Shown here: in pieces, positions 12,882 to 27,600 of the stretch
Layout of the letters: every line of letters starts with the position of its first letter
Numbering within the stretch: the first letter of the stretch is position 1
Assembly: GCA_018697195.1 (NCBI GenBank)
Contig: CM031864.1
Span: 12,706,809 to 12,770,808, forward strand
DNA from: Certhia americana
Lineage: Eukaryota > Chordata > Aves > Passeriformes > Certhiidae
Reading direction: 5' to 3'
DNA: 64,000 nucleotides
Made by a program: the position numbers and the translations under genes
The notes under the pieces: model-generated
Database searches by the model: none
What the model was told of the DNA's origin: nothing
What the model saw: the letters and a program-made list of their open reading frames with translations, nothing else

Positions 12882-15800
12882 GATACTTACCATGTTTATT
12901 CAAGACATCTCTACCTTGAAGTATGTATCTCAACTGATATGAAATATGAAGGCTGAGAAGCTTAACTCAAAAAACCAAAAAGAAACGAAAGATGCTAAAT
13001 TGTAGAAAAGGTCTGAAACCCAGGCTTGGTATGGAGTGTTGCCCATTTTTTAGTAAAATGTTCTCTTTGTGGATATCTTTGTTTACATCGGAGAGGAACA
13101 TTGCCAAAGGGAATGTAAAAGGATTTGTATAGAGAAAAAGTGTCTCTCTCTAACTACTTATGAGTAGTAATTATGTGAATGATTTAATGCAGAATGCAAT
13201 TATCTGGTGAAAGGTAAATGCATTGGAAATGCTCAAAAGCTCAGTTCCCATTAAAATACATGTGGATGATACACCTAGAAACAAAAGAAACTGGCTTTGA
13301 TGACAGCTACAAAAATGGTAGCTGGTAACAATGAGAGCATTTGGAGCTGTGTTCCCAACAAATCCCATACCATTTTCCCTCCTGCCTGCAGCTTATCTCT
13401 AGGGCTGGGCTTCCACTTCTGCATCGATACTGACTTCATCCAGAATCCTGAACAATGGGAAAGCAGTGACAAATTTGGCCACTTACTGCCACTGCCAGAG
13501 TGACAGCAGCAGAGGGAAAAGACAAAGCAAAGCAGAAAAAGCTGGTGCTAACAACAAGGACATTTAACAGCTATCTGACATGGGCCAGAGCCTGTGCTGT
13601 ACTGGTCTGCCTGGCAGCACTCTGATTATAAACTGGCACCCACATGCTACAGAGATGGGCAATAATAAATAACATTGTTTTGTGCACAATGAAGATGAGT
13701 CAGGATGCTGACGAGGCAGGGGATGATTCATATCCAGCCTTCAGAACTCCATCAGCTGTAAGCTATTTCGCTTGCCCTCAGGAATTCATTAACTGGGATG
13801 GGGAAACAGATAGTTATTACTGTGTTACTGCTGTGCTTGGCTACTATATGTTAATTTACAATTGTTCCATGTTCAAGGAAATTGTTGCTTATTCCTCAGG
13901 TGGCTGTAGTAAGGATAGTGTGAGGAGTTGTATATTTTAGGATGTGTGTCCACTAGATTGAATCCTTCTGCCATTATGAGCCATGGAAGTGAACAACAAA
14001 AGACAAAGCAAATTAACTGTAGTCTGACTTCTCCTCTGCCACAAGTGCCTTTTTGAGGAAGTATTAGCATGATTTTTCTCAGTCCTGCACCTAATATTTT
14101 AATTTCTTTCACATAATTTTGTGCCTTTTTCTTTCTTCCTAGACCATGACTGAATGTCAAGGTCCTAAGCTACATTTGTTCATTGCAAGAGATATGCAAA
14201 GAAAAAGTGTAGCTCAGTTTGAAGTTATGATTTCCTTTATCTGTACTTCATGGCCGTGAAAGAGCTCCATTCACTTCTGCATCCTGTTCTTGCATATGGA
14301 TGGAGCTTGTTGGTCTTGTGCCTTTTCTCTGTTGATCAAGTATAACTGTAAATAACACAAAGACCCATCAGATCTGTCACAAATGTCACGTGAGGGTGTT
14401 AGAACTTGGGGAACAGAGGCACAAATCTAGAAATTAATTTATGTGGCAGAAAAATTACCCAACTGGTTATTCTGAGAGATTGCTGAAAACTCCAGGTGTC
14501 CTGGTTCATTTTCCTTACCTGGGAGGATCTGAAGGCAAGGTTATATAGGTAAAAGAAAATTCTTACATGGCCATACTGAATTGTTTAAAAGCTCTTATTT
14601 TTCTGTCTTTATTACAGCTTGACAACTGTGATTAGAAGCAAATGTCTAATTTGAGAAGGCCAATTGAGGGATACAGTTGCTGTCTGGCACAGTCTTCTGT
14701 TCTGTGTAAACCTACAAAACCATGACCATCCAGCTTTGGGCAGCATGAGATCCTGATGGATCTTTTTGCTGAGTTTGGGATTTTGTTTACAAATGTTCCA
14801 CTCCAAAAAAAATCAACTCAAAAATTCTCCACATACAATTAATATAGTAATTAAAAAAATAAATTTGAATTTCATATATATTTAACACATATCCTGAAGT
14901 TAGAGATGCTGAATTTTCCTGCTATATTTTAATTTCATTTTAACCTTTTCTTTTCCTTGGTCTTATTTTTCCTTTGAATATGGGTTTTGAGGTGTTGTCT
15001 GAGTATTTTTTTTCAGTGGAACTTTTTTTCTGTGTCTCCTAATGAAAAGAGCCTCTTTCTGCTTCACTAGCTGCATTTCTGTGTTAGAACATGTCACTGC
15101 AGGAGGATTATGTTTGTCAAACAAAATTAAAGCATATTCAAAGAACAGACTTCTCCAGTGCTCTGTAGGTTCCTGGAATAAATTTTGTGACACAGGAGAC
15201 AATTACAATATGCCTTTGACTAAATTTTAGAAAGAAGATTTTTTATTATACCTACCCAGGTTGCTGCTTAGGATGGCTTGTTAGGAGACAGGTCTAAATC
15301 CTGTAGCATACAGGTGAGTATTTACAGGACAAAATTGTTCTGCAATAATTACCAATATACCCTATGCTTTATTTATATAAATGGCTGCTAAATCTTTCTT
15401 TTGACTTCTTTTTAGATGCTTTTAAATGTAACCTTTCTGCTACTTCTCTTAATCATTTTTATCTCATTTTTCATCTTGCAGTCAGGAACAATCATTTTTT
15501 TCATTGTTTATTAAAATATTTTAAAAGACGTGTCAGTATTTACTTTTCTTGAAACAACCCTGTTAATCAAATTCTGTATAAAACATATATTCTAATTTAA
15601 CATGGTTTAGATTATCAAAAGCAGAAATATCATATTTTCAAATGGAATCTTTTCATCTTCTCTGCTAGAAATACAACATTTGAGCATAGGGTATGTTGAA
15701 CTCTCCAAGAGCAACCCAGAATTAGACCTGTCTATCTGAAATCCCTGAAATGATCTGGAAATACTTCCTAACTGCCAACTTGCACTACGAACAGATTGAA

Positions 15801-18800
15801 ATGCATCAATTTTTGCTCATTATGAATTGTTGTAATTGCTCTAGGAGTGTGAACAGCTGTCCAGGAGACAGTCTCTATGCCTGACATGGCATGAGTGAAA
15901 TAAAGAATCATTACACACCCTCTGCCAGTTTCGCTGTCTTGATAAAAACTGTAGCAAAGTGAACCTGAATACGATGCAAGATTCTGGCTTGATATAAACC
16001 TGACTTGAAGAGAGTTACACTTGTAAGGTCTTTAGAAGAACTAAAGACTTGACTCATAATGCAAAATTCTCAGGAAAGATTATTTTGTCCAAAAGTTTAG
16101 CTCTAATAGGTAGTGAAGTTTTTTTTATTCCTTTTCAAGTTGCATTTGATGCATGAATTATTTACTGCCTTACAGGTGGTGTGATATAAGTTTTTTGTAA
16201 TGTATTGGAGAAAAAAAGAAATCAAAGACTGGTTAGCAGTAAAGAGAAGTTAAAAAAAGTTATATGGAAAATTATTTAAAAATTAAGTATATGGAGGACC
16301 TTGAAAGAAAAAAACTGGAGATTTGGTGGTCAGGACAGGGGGAAGTGTTTGAGACAGAAATATGCAGAAGGAAATGGGTGTAAAAGTAACTTTACTTTTT
16401 ACCTGCGTAATGCTAAATCGGAACAGATGCACAACAATCTGGAATTTGGTGTTTTAAAGATTATGACATTCATTTTCTTCATCTCTTTCTTTTCTGGACT
16501 CACGTCCACTGAGTCTGACCAACTTTGTGTACTGTTTGATTTTTTGGATATTCTATTACTGCTTATTAATCAAATTTAGGCAGGATGAATCCCCATGTTC
16601 CTGCTTGAACAGTACATCCAAGGCTGTATTGGAGACACCCCAATATAGCTCTCATATCGTTTTGATTTAATATGATTTTCTCAGGTTTTTTTGTATATCA
16701 TGAGATTTGGGAGTTGACTGAGCAAGCCAAACTCAATGCTTATGTTTCAGTTTTTGTCAGTGATAAAAATGGAACAAATGATTCTTGATATAAAGCAGAG
16801 ACTGCCTGGGGTCTAATTTTATATCACAGCTATATATGTTACTCTTGCCAAGTCCCATTCACTGCCTAGAGTGGTCACTTGGTTCGCAATTTTGAGTTTA
16901 TGTTTGTGCTGAAAGATTTTACTGTGTGCTTTATGGTCAGTCTCCAGCATTTCCATCATTAAACTCCTTAAAGCAAACTCTCCCTTTGGAAAGCAATGCC
17001 CATGCAGTGAGAAGTTAATCACCTCTTGTCACAACAGTTACCCAGTCACTAGGTGGGGACATGTTCAGCAATGCTCTGTATGCTGTAAGACAAAGGCAAA
17101 CTGTTTCTCCAGGGTTTGTTTATTTTTTCTCTGTCTGTTTAACAAATACTCTTTAAATATTTGTAGCCACCAGTTCTTCACGGTTGTAGAGTGTGCTAAC
17201 TATGTAATTGGAGTCAGTTGATATTAGATTTCTTCACACTGTGTTCCTTGTTCTCTTTTGGAATTCCTCAGGAGTTCCACCCACCTTCTATACTGTCTGT
17301 AGACGCTGCTTACTGAAATCTGCAAAGGCAGGTTGCACGGCCAAAAGGTATTTTCTGTGTTGGTTGGCTGATCCAGCCAACTGACCTGCAGGTAACCCCT
17401 CCAAAAAGCCAGCTATGCTTATTTCTCAGTCCAGATGTGGGGTAAATGCTCAGTACAGACTATGCCTGTTGATGTTTTAGCAACGTATGAGGAAGTTCTT
17501 GGTTTGATAATAGTCACTAGTGAGTTGCTTCTTAATTTAAATTTACTTAGATTTTTTTTCCCATTGATGTCTAATTGTTCAGTTGCAAATTGCTTGGGAT
17601 ATCATGTATCTTCATCTTGCTCTGACTTTGGACTCCATTTGCACCTTTCAGACAACAGCACCACTAGTCCTTCTGAATCTCTGGTGTGTTATGGCACTGC
17701 TTTTAGGAGTTGGGAAAGGATTTTGTATATCCAGAAGTAAATCACATACGACCTCTGTTTTTTTTTTTTATTCAGCCTTCAAGGAAAGTGATGAACAAAT
17801 GGTTGTATCTTGCAAAGAATGAGAGACCTTTTGCAGAAAATGGCTGGAGAAAGGTCAAATTTGTGACTATTGTATGTTGTGAAATATACATTGTGAAACT
17901 AATGCAAAGCTTATGGAATTGGTTTTTATTGAGTAGAGGAAAAGCAGAATCAGGCCCATAGGGAGAAGCAATAAGTATGGAATATGAACAGTACAATAGT
18001 TGTATTTACACAAAGACTTAGTAAAACAAGCTGTGTTGTTTTAGCTGAGTCTGCCTGATTTGCTATCCAAACACAATATTAATGATACATAATTGGCACC
18101 AGATCAGTACCACAGAAGTGGAATGTTGTTGTGCAATATTCTGTTCTCAGAGCAGTTCCCTTTCATGGTGCATTACCAGCCAGGTCTGCTACACAATGCA
18201 GAGAGAGAGCAGTACCCCTCGTGTGCTTTTGGAAGATGTGTGACAATCTTTTGCAATAATGACAAAACCATGGTGTTTCTGACTGCCTGTGTTCTGCTCA
18301 AGAGGCTGCTGCAGCCTTTGGTGTGAGATGAAGCTTAGCCTGGGATTGCTCAGAGCCTTGGGCTGCTGGAGTGCAGGATGTTTGCTCAGGCTCCTGATCC
18401 CCGTCTACCTTCTGCTGTGCTGTGTTCTCACCCAACACACTGAAGAGCTCCAAGGAGCCTGATTCTGGCAAATGCATCACAGTTCTGTAGGCACCACTGC
18501 AAAGGAGCACAGAAGACCTTGATTAGGTCAGAAGCAAGTGGGGACAAATATGATCCTTTAATACAAAATGTTTCATCCTCTGACAGTAGTTTTCTTCCAT
18601 ATTTCTTTGTTGTTTGTTTTGCAGTTGTATTTCTTAATTTTCTTCCCTTTTTTTTGTACTCTTGTAATGTAATATTAATGGCACCCTTTAGAAACTGTGG
18701 TGTTCTCTGCAATATTTTGAGTTTTTCAGTATAGTCTGCTTCTATTAATAGGTTAAAAACCCTGTGTTCACTCAAGCTGATGGAAGGAACAACTTTGACT

Positions 18801-21137
18801 CTGTGAAAGTGCGACATGCTGTGCTAGGTAGCACTCATGGGACATAATTCCTATTTTTTTCTGATATAACTGGTTTCCAGAGGTTGACAAGCCTTCATCT
18901 TGTAAAAGATGCTTGGTAGAGGTAGGCTGTAATTCTGGTCTTTATAGCTCAATAGTTCAGTTTAAAATATTTTAGAATTAGAAAGCTCAGAACTTGCTAA
19001 TTCTAGACTGTGACTGGGACATCTTTAGCTATTTGTGCTATGAGTCACTACAGAGTTGGCAAACAGAGAAAAGGTCCAGATTGCTGCTTGTGGTCCTCAC
19101 AGGCCCCATTTTCTGTAATTTTCCTGTTAGCTGGGACCTGACATATGTTTCTGGGTGTTACAGAACTGGGGTTTTTTTTTGGTACTTCCAACAGTTACAG
19201 ATGTTTTGATGTTCCTCTGCTCTCCTCCCTCCCAACCCCTGTATCTGGAGGTGTTTGCTTCAATGTCAGCCACATTTGACAGTTGTTTCTTACACTTTTC
19301 TGTAAGTAGAGATGCATAACACTGCTGTCACCAGGAAAAATGTGGGGTTTCACTTGTGGTCAGAAAGAACTCTGAAGTTTGCATAATGCTTTTTTTTCCT
19401 GGAAAATTTTTTGTTCCTACACCATTGTACATCACTGTGATTTTGTAGCATGGCTTGTGGTTTACTCTCAGGACACACTTCATAGCAGAAAAGGTTTCCA
19501 CAAAACCTAAGTGCTCTGAGGAACATAGATGGAGTAATTTCCATTTTCCTTTTAATTTTGGGCCACCAACCATCAGGAGCGGTTTTGCTTTGCAGCTGTT
19601 GCTAGTTGAGTTAAATTCTGAAGCTGCTTCTTACATGTATCATGTCAGTGGAAAGATTACAACTGAAACTCCAGTATCCCAATCTGCAAAGAGTCAAACC
19701 TGTGCTTATTTTTGACTTCCTTTCTCTAAGTGAGAGTGTGTAGAGGAAACTCAAACTAAACAGGTTCAAGTCCCTTTTGCAAGAAAAAATCTCATTTAGA
19801 ATACACGTAACAGATAGACACTTTTATTTGCTTTGTTAAAAATGTAGACAAATGAACCAAAATCTTCAAGGGAACCTGGAAATTCTAGTGTAGAGGGAGA
19901 AAAGTAGGTTAGGAAGGAGCTGAACTAGTGCTTATGCGCTACCAAAATGGATCAGTCATTGGCAGCAAAGCCATGAGTAGAAGTAGACCAAAAAGCACAG
20001 TCAGAGGCAATAATGCCTGTCTGTCTAGAGCTTTATGAGGTCTAAAGGATATGAATATGGGAGATATTGAGAAAGCAATATATTGTATACTGTGTATTTG
20101 TACACTGCTCTTTGCTTTCGTGTGTTTGCTTTGTACAGATCTGGGATATGCTTGGGAGCCCCAGCCAGTCCTTTTGTACTGAGATCTGGAAAACTGACAA
20201 GTTCTCCCAGCAGGGGCAACAGGTAGTTAACACAATAACACCAAAATTAATTTGCCCTAAAACATGTTTATCCTGAGCTCAGTCTGGGGTCTGTGGGAGA
20301 GGGATGCAGCCATTTCTTCAAATCAGGTTACATTAAAGATTTGAGAGCTGCAAATGGCTCTCTTGTTTTCCCCATTTTATCCTAAGCTGTATTCAGCATT
20401 TCCTGCATCTATGGTCCTGGGTAGCTTTCCCTCACAGTAACGCCATCAATGTCAGCTGTGATTACTTGAAACAGTGGTTAAACCTGCTCTGTTTGCAGAC
20501 ATGGCACAAAACCCCTCTGTTTTATTGACTCAGTGATTGATTATATACCTATGAAGTTGTAGGCATTATTTGAACAGTCTACAGTAGTGAAAATTGTATT
20601 ATAAACCATCTAATTTCTAGTATTCAACACACATCAAACTTTTTTCTGTACTGAAGGCATAGACCATTGCACAGCTGTGGCCAGTGAGTGTTGTGGGTGT
20701 GCACTATGAGGAAACCCACAACACAATCTAGTGAATCCACACACACTTTTGTGTTGAAGCAAACATAATCTCTGCAGTGCTGCCTGAGTAATGCTTCAAG
20801 TTAGATAATACTTCAAATTAAGTGCCACTTTGATATCAAAAGGCTTCTTCTCTATCGTATGAAAATTCATAGAAGTCTTTCTTGGAACCTTGAAATTGAA
20901 GGGGAAAAGAATCAAAGCCTTCCTTCCACATTGAGATAAATTAAACTCCTCCTTCTTTAAATTTGAAATTAGTAGTGAGTCTGCATTCTGCTATTTCAAT
21001 GCCATTCAATATAATTTTGCGTTTGATAGCCAGCATGGACAGTTTATTCCTCTGTAGCATCACAAGCTGCCACGTCAAAATGCTGCTTTTCCACTTCTAG
21101 AACTTTTTTCAACTATAAAAATCACAATTATACCCTG
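12882..21137. other. Intergenic, no gene recognised
   Basis: About 8 kb of mostly AT-rich unique sequence. Frames at 13297-13940 and 18428-18817 were considered; none shows conserved domains, and opposite-strand frames overlap them. A slightly GC-richer patch at 18290-18520 carries nothing I can name. Confidence 0.65.
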
Positions 21138-21143
21138 GGAAGT
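21138..21143 (+). repeat. Target-site duplication, left copy (GGAAGT)
   Basis: Identical to 21637-21642 and directly adjacent to the TG end of the solo LTR. Confidence 0.85.
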
Positions 21144-21636
21144 TGTGGAGGACAATGAGCCCTCTGTGGGAAGGCCCCTCACCCTCCCATGGAGAAGTCA
21201 GGCTGATGCCCTGAGTCATCCCTAAGATAAGAAACTCACCTCAAGCTCATGTCGATCCCAGTAAATGACAGCCAGCATACCTTGTTTCTTTCATGCATAT
21301 GGTCTGTATCCACCCCTTGTCTGTCCCTACAAAAATCCCAGCCTCAGCCTCTGACGTTATGAGCTTTCTGTCCCTGGCTCCCTTTGCAGAGACGCTGACA
21401 ATAAAGCCATCTCTGTGGAATTGCCATACAGGCTCCTCTCTCTCTCATTCCTGTGTCAGCCTGGGGATTCCAGCATTGAGCTGGAATCACTTTCGAGCCT
21501 GAAACCACTTGCTGGAATCCGCTCTCAGCCGAGGAAGTGGCAGTACTCCTAGAAGGTGTTCTCCTTTGGAGATGCATCTCTCTGGGAAGGATACAGCCCC
21601 TGCGTGGACTACTCACCCAGCTTTCCTGCTGTACCA
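21144..21636 (+). mobile_element. Solo LTR of an endogenous retrovirus (class II/ERVK-like) with 6-bp target duplication
   Basis: The 493-bp element starts TGTGGAGGAC and ends GCTGTACCA, so it has the TG...CA ends of a retroviral LTR. The bases just outside are GGAAGT on both sides (21138-21143 and 21637-21642), a perfect 6-bp target-site duplication. Six bp is the usual length for class II (beta-/ERVK-like) elements. A poly(A) signal AATAAA sits at 21400-21405, which sets the orientation. There is no internal retroviral sequence beside it, so it is a solo LTR left by recombination between two LTRs. Open frames across it (21293-21886, both strands) are not genes. The subfamily name is not assigned. 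Confidence 0.9.
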
Positions 21637-21642
21637 GGAAGT
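21637..21642 (+). repeat. Target-site duplication, right copy (GGAAGT)
   Basis: Identical to 21138-21143 and directly adjacent to the CA end of the solo LTR. Confidence 0.85.
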
Positions 21643-24600
21643 GACACTGAAAACTTCACTGCAAATATATTTATTTCATATCCTTGATCATTGTACAACC
21701 TTCAAAGGAGCAAAGATGTTATTTTCTAAACAGCTGGTGTTGCTGCTGGGCATGAACCTCTGGATCTGGAGTTCTCTGCTGTTTGCATGTCATCAGCAGC
21801 CACCTTGGTCTGGCTGGGCCACGTGGCCTGTGTACCTTGTGGAGCCATCAGATGGGTCAGGCAGATTATGCCTTTTAAATACATGAGTTCACATACACAG
21901 AAATAACTACAAGTAAAACGTTATAGGACTGTAATATATATTGCATATTCTCAGTCTGTGTCTTCCTAAGGGCAGTTGGCATTTTCTGTGCAGCACATTT
22001 CTTTGAGTGAATTCTGTATTTCCACACAAGTTGGGATAAAGCAGTGCTTTGTACCTAGAGCCTGCGCCCTTCTAATTTTTTTTATATTTAAAGACTTTTG
22101 TGTTTAATTTTATTACTATTACATTTATTACTAGGGAAAGTCATTACCTAGGAAGAAACATAATTTCTGAGCCTTGAAATTAAATGCCAGTTTTGGGAAA
22201 GCTTCCAAATAGATGTAAGAGAATTAATTGGAGATGGAAAAGACTTTTTATATCTGTGCAAAATATTCCTCTGCCTCTTACCCTAATTCCTCAAGGTCCT
22301 TTTCTGTACCTTTGCTCCTTTTGGCATTCAGAAGCTTTTTCACAGTTAGTTATTGCCATTTTATTTGTGCTTGTGTACCATTGACTGTAGCATTGTTTTT
22401 CATATCTGACCTGTGTGCAACAGGTTGCCCATCAGTGACATAAAGGTTTAGTTAATACAAATTTTATAACTTTATGAATGAAATAAAAATGTCCTGATCA
22501 AATGGACTGCAAGCCTGGCTTATAGGATATAGGATATAGGTAACCTGTGTTTATGCAGTACCAAACAGAAGCATTTCTACATCTGATTAGATCAGTACCT
22601 TTGGACACTAACTTAATATAAATATTTGATAACAGTGATAAAACTAACTCCATTATATTCCAGCCATACTAAAAATGTAGCTTGGAAATACTTTTGGCAT
22701 TGATCAGTTATTTTGAACTGCTCCATAATGATATAAATGGTTTGCTGCACTAAATAATGCTAACTTACTTTTCCTGCTGAATTTGGGTGCAAAAGGTGTA
22801 TCAGGTGGCCACACGTGCCTGCATTTATCTGGGGTCATTACTGTCTTAGCTGGGATATAGGTATCACATACACATCTTTCTGGGTTAACCAGAGCTGTCT
22901 GCTGGGTGCATGGTGGACTACATATTACCAAAGGCTAAGTGGGAAATATTCCACACCTTGAGCAGGACAAATATGTTCTGTCCCTATACTGTGAAATTCC
23001 AGCTGCAGATAGTGTGGACTAGAGGAATTACACACATTCTCAAGAAACCACAGCTTCATTGCAATACTTTTTTTATCTGTTCTGCTGTTTATCAAGAGAC
23101 TGCCAAGAAGTAGGAGGCTCTCATCTTGATTTCTCACTGAAATTAAGAGAAATAGTTTGTGTACGTCTTCCTGAACAATTTCTGAAACATTCCAGCTGGC
23201 ATGATAATTTGTGAGCTAATCAGCTTGCCTGAAATTCATCTGCTAAATTGTTTGTCAACTGTATTCCTTGCATTCATTGTGTTCTGGTATCCTCATGAAA
23301 CAGCTGTGAATGTATTTAGTCTGAGAAAGCTGGAGCAGTGATGGAAGTCTGCAGATTTAGTCATTGCTCATCAGCTGACAAAAGGTCTTTAACTATGCCC
23401 ATGTGTTGCCATTTAATTTGGATATATCAGAGAAGTCATTATTCAAAACTTCTGATAATTCAGGTCTGTGAGGGCATATTAAATCCCAAACATTATATAG
23501 AAAAATTGGTAAAGACTCCAGAAAATATAGCGATGTGTATTCATGGCTGTGGTGAAATACAAAATAACTTCTCAAAGCAAAGAATCAAATTTAAAAACCA
23601 AAGACCACAAGTTATTTAATGATTATTCTGTAATTAGGAAATCAAAAATGTACTATTTTCAGGCATCCTGAAATTCTGTTGCGTCAATCAGGCCTTCCCA
23701 CATATCCTTGTACAAATACAATAAAGTTGCTTCTGAAACTTTAGTGACGACAGAGAAAATGTTCCTGGATTTGTATTCATCTAGAGAATTCACTTTACTG
23801 CCACAAAGTCACAAATGTCTTTAAAATACTTTATTCTTGTGTTTGGTTTAGAAAAACAACATCCAATTGACAGCAGTTATCTAAGAGCATAACCAAAAGA
23901 TGGCAGCAATCCAATATTTTTTATACAAAGCAGACAAGAGACAGTTTATTTACAGTTTTATGAACTCTGCTGTGTTATCAGAATGGAAAGATGCTATGGA
24001 TTCTATTTCTTATTGGAAAGGAAGTAATTAAAACAATTTGAGAAGTAAAAAATACTCTGCAGTTTTTTTATTAATCTAAGAAAACAAAGCGGAGAATGAA
24101 CCATGCTGAGATGAAGAACTCACCAGAAAAAGAAGAAATATCTTTTCTTTAAATGCTTTCATATTGGACAATTCCCAGATGGGACCTCACCCTATAGTAA
24201 CAAAAGGACCCAACCAGATCCCCCAGTAAATAATTAGCTTCCCAAAACACAAGCAATTGGAGAGAAATCCAGAAAGAGGCAAATTTCCTTACCCTTTAAC
24301 AGTGAACCTGTCATGATTTCTAGTGTGTAACCTTAATATCTGTGCGCTTTGACTTCCACAGTGACATTCACAACGGAAATGACTAGATTAATGAGATGGT
24401 CTTCTCAGGCCTTCCTGCAGCCTTGTGAGGTCAAGGAAAAGGTTCCCAGTGACTCCATTTTTTGTATGAATCAGCTGCTGTCTGGTGGGATGCCAAAAGG
24501 GCCTGAAATTGTGCAATGAACTAACATGCACCTTATGCTGGGTTTGGATTATCAGTGCAGTTAGGGAGGTGATAACAAAACAGAAGCTACAAAGAGATTT

Positions 24601-27600
24601 TGGGGGGAAAATTGGCTTATTTGGCTTACAATGCAGAAAATTTCCCAAACAACAAACCCTCTAATAACCAAGCTCTCAAACAAAGAGCCTTTACTCCCAA
24701 CCCCAAGGATTTTCAAGTTCAAGCACCTCACAAATCATAGCGCATAACATCTTTCAAAACAGAAAATCCCTTAGGAAAAGGTTTCTCATAATTATAAATT
24801 TCCTTGCAGGAGATTGCTCAACAACTCTTAAGCAACATTTCCATTATGTGCAAAGCCAACACAAAAGCTTGTAGTGTTCCAGAGTGCATTCACTTGCTGG
24901 TGCAGCTGTGTGAAGTTACTGATTTTTAGGGTGAATATGAATTAGGGACACAATCCTGGTGACTGATTCTCACACTTGTGACGTGGCAATATCACCTTAT
25001 TAGAGCTTTTCATACATTTCTGCAGGACCAATGCCCTGCTATTCAACCAGTGGTACCTCACTGCAGAAATACTTTGGGTAGTTGAAGGCTGTCTTGATTG
25101 GGGCCATCACTTATTTTAAATGATGGAAATCCCACTAACATTTTCCTGTGACTTAGTATTTATTTTTGGTAGCTCAAGGCTCCAGGTTGAAGTCAGTCAT
25201 TTCATGATATCGCACACTTTTGTCTTTTGAAGAGAAGCAGTTTGTCCAAAGGAAGCAGGGTGAGGAGGACATGGCTTTTTCCTACATAAGATTTTAAAAG
25301 AAAAGCTATAGGAGAAAAGTGTCAAAAAGACTTCAACAGCTGAAATGTAATGGAAAATCTGCCTGCTTTCAAAAACCTTAATCTTTTCTTTGTGACTTTT
25401 GACTTACCCTGGTATTAGATAATTCTAGTTATACAGCTCTGAATTGCTACTGAATTTTACTCCTGAGAGGGGAAAAGTGGATTAATTCTGTTTAACCTCT
25501 TGCAGAAATTCAGGTTCTTTCCTTCATATCTCTGCTGAATTTTATTTAGGCAGCTGCTGCCTACAGCTGTGAAGGCACACCTTGTTTTGTTCCCAGGCCT
25601 GCAACTTCCCAGTCCTCTTTGCAATTACTGCAGTGCAGTCAGCATTGACCCAAATTTACAAGCCAGGAGGGTCTGACATGAGCAGGAGCAGTCTCTGAAA
25701 GCAGCGTGTGATTCCTCAGCCTCTTTGTTACATAAACAAAATATTGATGCTTGTGGTGAGTTAAACATCTGTATTTCACCTCAAGCATTAAGTGAACTTT
25801 GAAAAGGCAGTACGCTTTTTTTATTAAATTCAACAGTTTGACAAAACTTGGCTGTCAAAAGTACTTTTAAAAGAAGTAACCAGTAAAGAGTGGTGTCCTT
25901 CATCATATTGTAAAAACAGATGTCCTAACTTTTGTCGTTTTTTGGTGGCTCACACATGTACCTTTCATGTGGATGGTGGTTCCATTACTGGTTTTACTAA
26001 GTGTGTTATTTTTTGTCTATGTGGTAGTTATTTTATATGTTAAAATTCAAGGCTTTTCCTCTCAAGAAAATGCTGCACAGGAAGAGGATCATTCTCATAG
26101 TTATCCTAAAGCTTAAAGATTGTTTATTTTTTTCAGGAAGAGGTACAACATGAACAGATTTTTTTTTTTTTTCCCAAAAAAGCAAAAGCATGACATTATT
26201 TAGAAATTTAAATAACTTCTGATGAAATCTGGACTATCACATTGGTCTGGACCTCCAGAGGAATTCAAGACATACATGAATTTTTCTTTTATACCTTCAA
26301 CCTACTGTTTTTAGGTGAACAATTTACTTCTCAAAGTATAATGCTTCAGGTAATACAAGATGAAGAATATTCCTAGGATATAGGCTAACCAGGGTTTGCT
26401 CCCATGATGGCCCAATCTGCTGCTCTGGTCTGCTCATGGGATGAGTGAAATTTCTTCTTGGAGTGTTCAGGGCAGTGATAATGCTCAAGTAACCCCTATT
26501 TTGGATGGTTTTCCAACGGAAAAAGGTGAAACTTGTGAATGGTCTTTATTTCACTTGATCAAGGAGCAAAATTCTGTAACTCAAAGGCTGAGAAGGGGAA
26601 ACTCAGAGAAGAAGGTCATAGGCATGAGGTGACAACAGCTCCCTGAGGCTGAACATGTCACTTGTCACTGATCCAGGCAAAGAGTGCTGGCCACAGCTGG
26701 CTCCTTTCTTCTAGAGAAGGCTTCAGAGGACACAGCCAGCACATTCCCACAAACCCCAACCCTGCTGCTTTACGCAGCCAGGCCTGGCAAAGGAATGATC
26801 CCTGGACTGCCTGTGGGTCTTCTGTGACCCAAGAGCCACAGGATCACCACCTCTGGCACACAGAGGTGGGCACTCAAAGGGTTTTTTTTTTTTCCATAAT
26901 GCTTTCTGACTCTGGCTGGTTGGTATTATTAAGTATGTCTGATTTATTTCTTGTCGAATGAAATGTTTTGTTTAATCTCAAATGATCTATCTTAATTGGC
27001 TGAGTATGTGGAAACATTTCAGTTTGGGACAGACCCAAAACAATAACCACTAACTTGTTCTTTTTGGTTGTTGTTGATTTTGTTTGGTTTTTTTTTCTTT
27101 CCCCTGTTGGCTACTGAACAACCACAAAAAAATCAATTATTTACATATTTTCTATTTTAACATCATCTGCAGAGGAAGTAGAATTATGCCTTTATTTGAA
27201 CCTGAAAATCAATGTGAAATGTGATCAAAATCAAAGCAGGCTCAGAGAAACAACCAGGTTAGAGAACAGGGTAGTTTGCTGTTTTAGATTTATTTCTTTC
27301 TTTATGACAAACTTGAATTCAATCTGAATTAATATTGGAATCTCTTTAAAGTTGATATTATTTTGGGGTTCATGGTTTCCTTTGATTGGGTATAGTAGAG
27401 CTATAGGTGATGCACATGTTCTGTTTCAGGATAGTGTTCACTTGGCTCTGTATGATGTGAGCAGCTGGTTTAGATCAGGGCACAGCATCAGGTTATAACG
27501 AACTTGTTAAAATCAGGGATTTTTCTGGACCAGGACTTCATATTTAAGTCTTCCAATTTCCAGACCGTATGAGCATCAAAATCTTCAACTAGGATCTCCA

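Noticed and set aside
14490..14530. GTGTCCTGGTTCATTTTCC as a possible LTR start
   Set aside because: Only a short resemblance; no matching end, poly(A) signal or target duplication found.
21293..21886. Overlapping frames of 69-125 codons near 21.3-21.9 kb
   Set aside because: They lie largely inside the solo LTR and its flank; no retroviral protein similarity.
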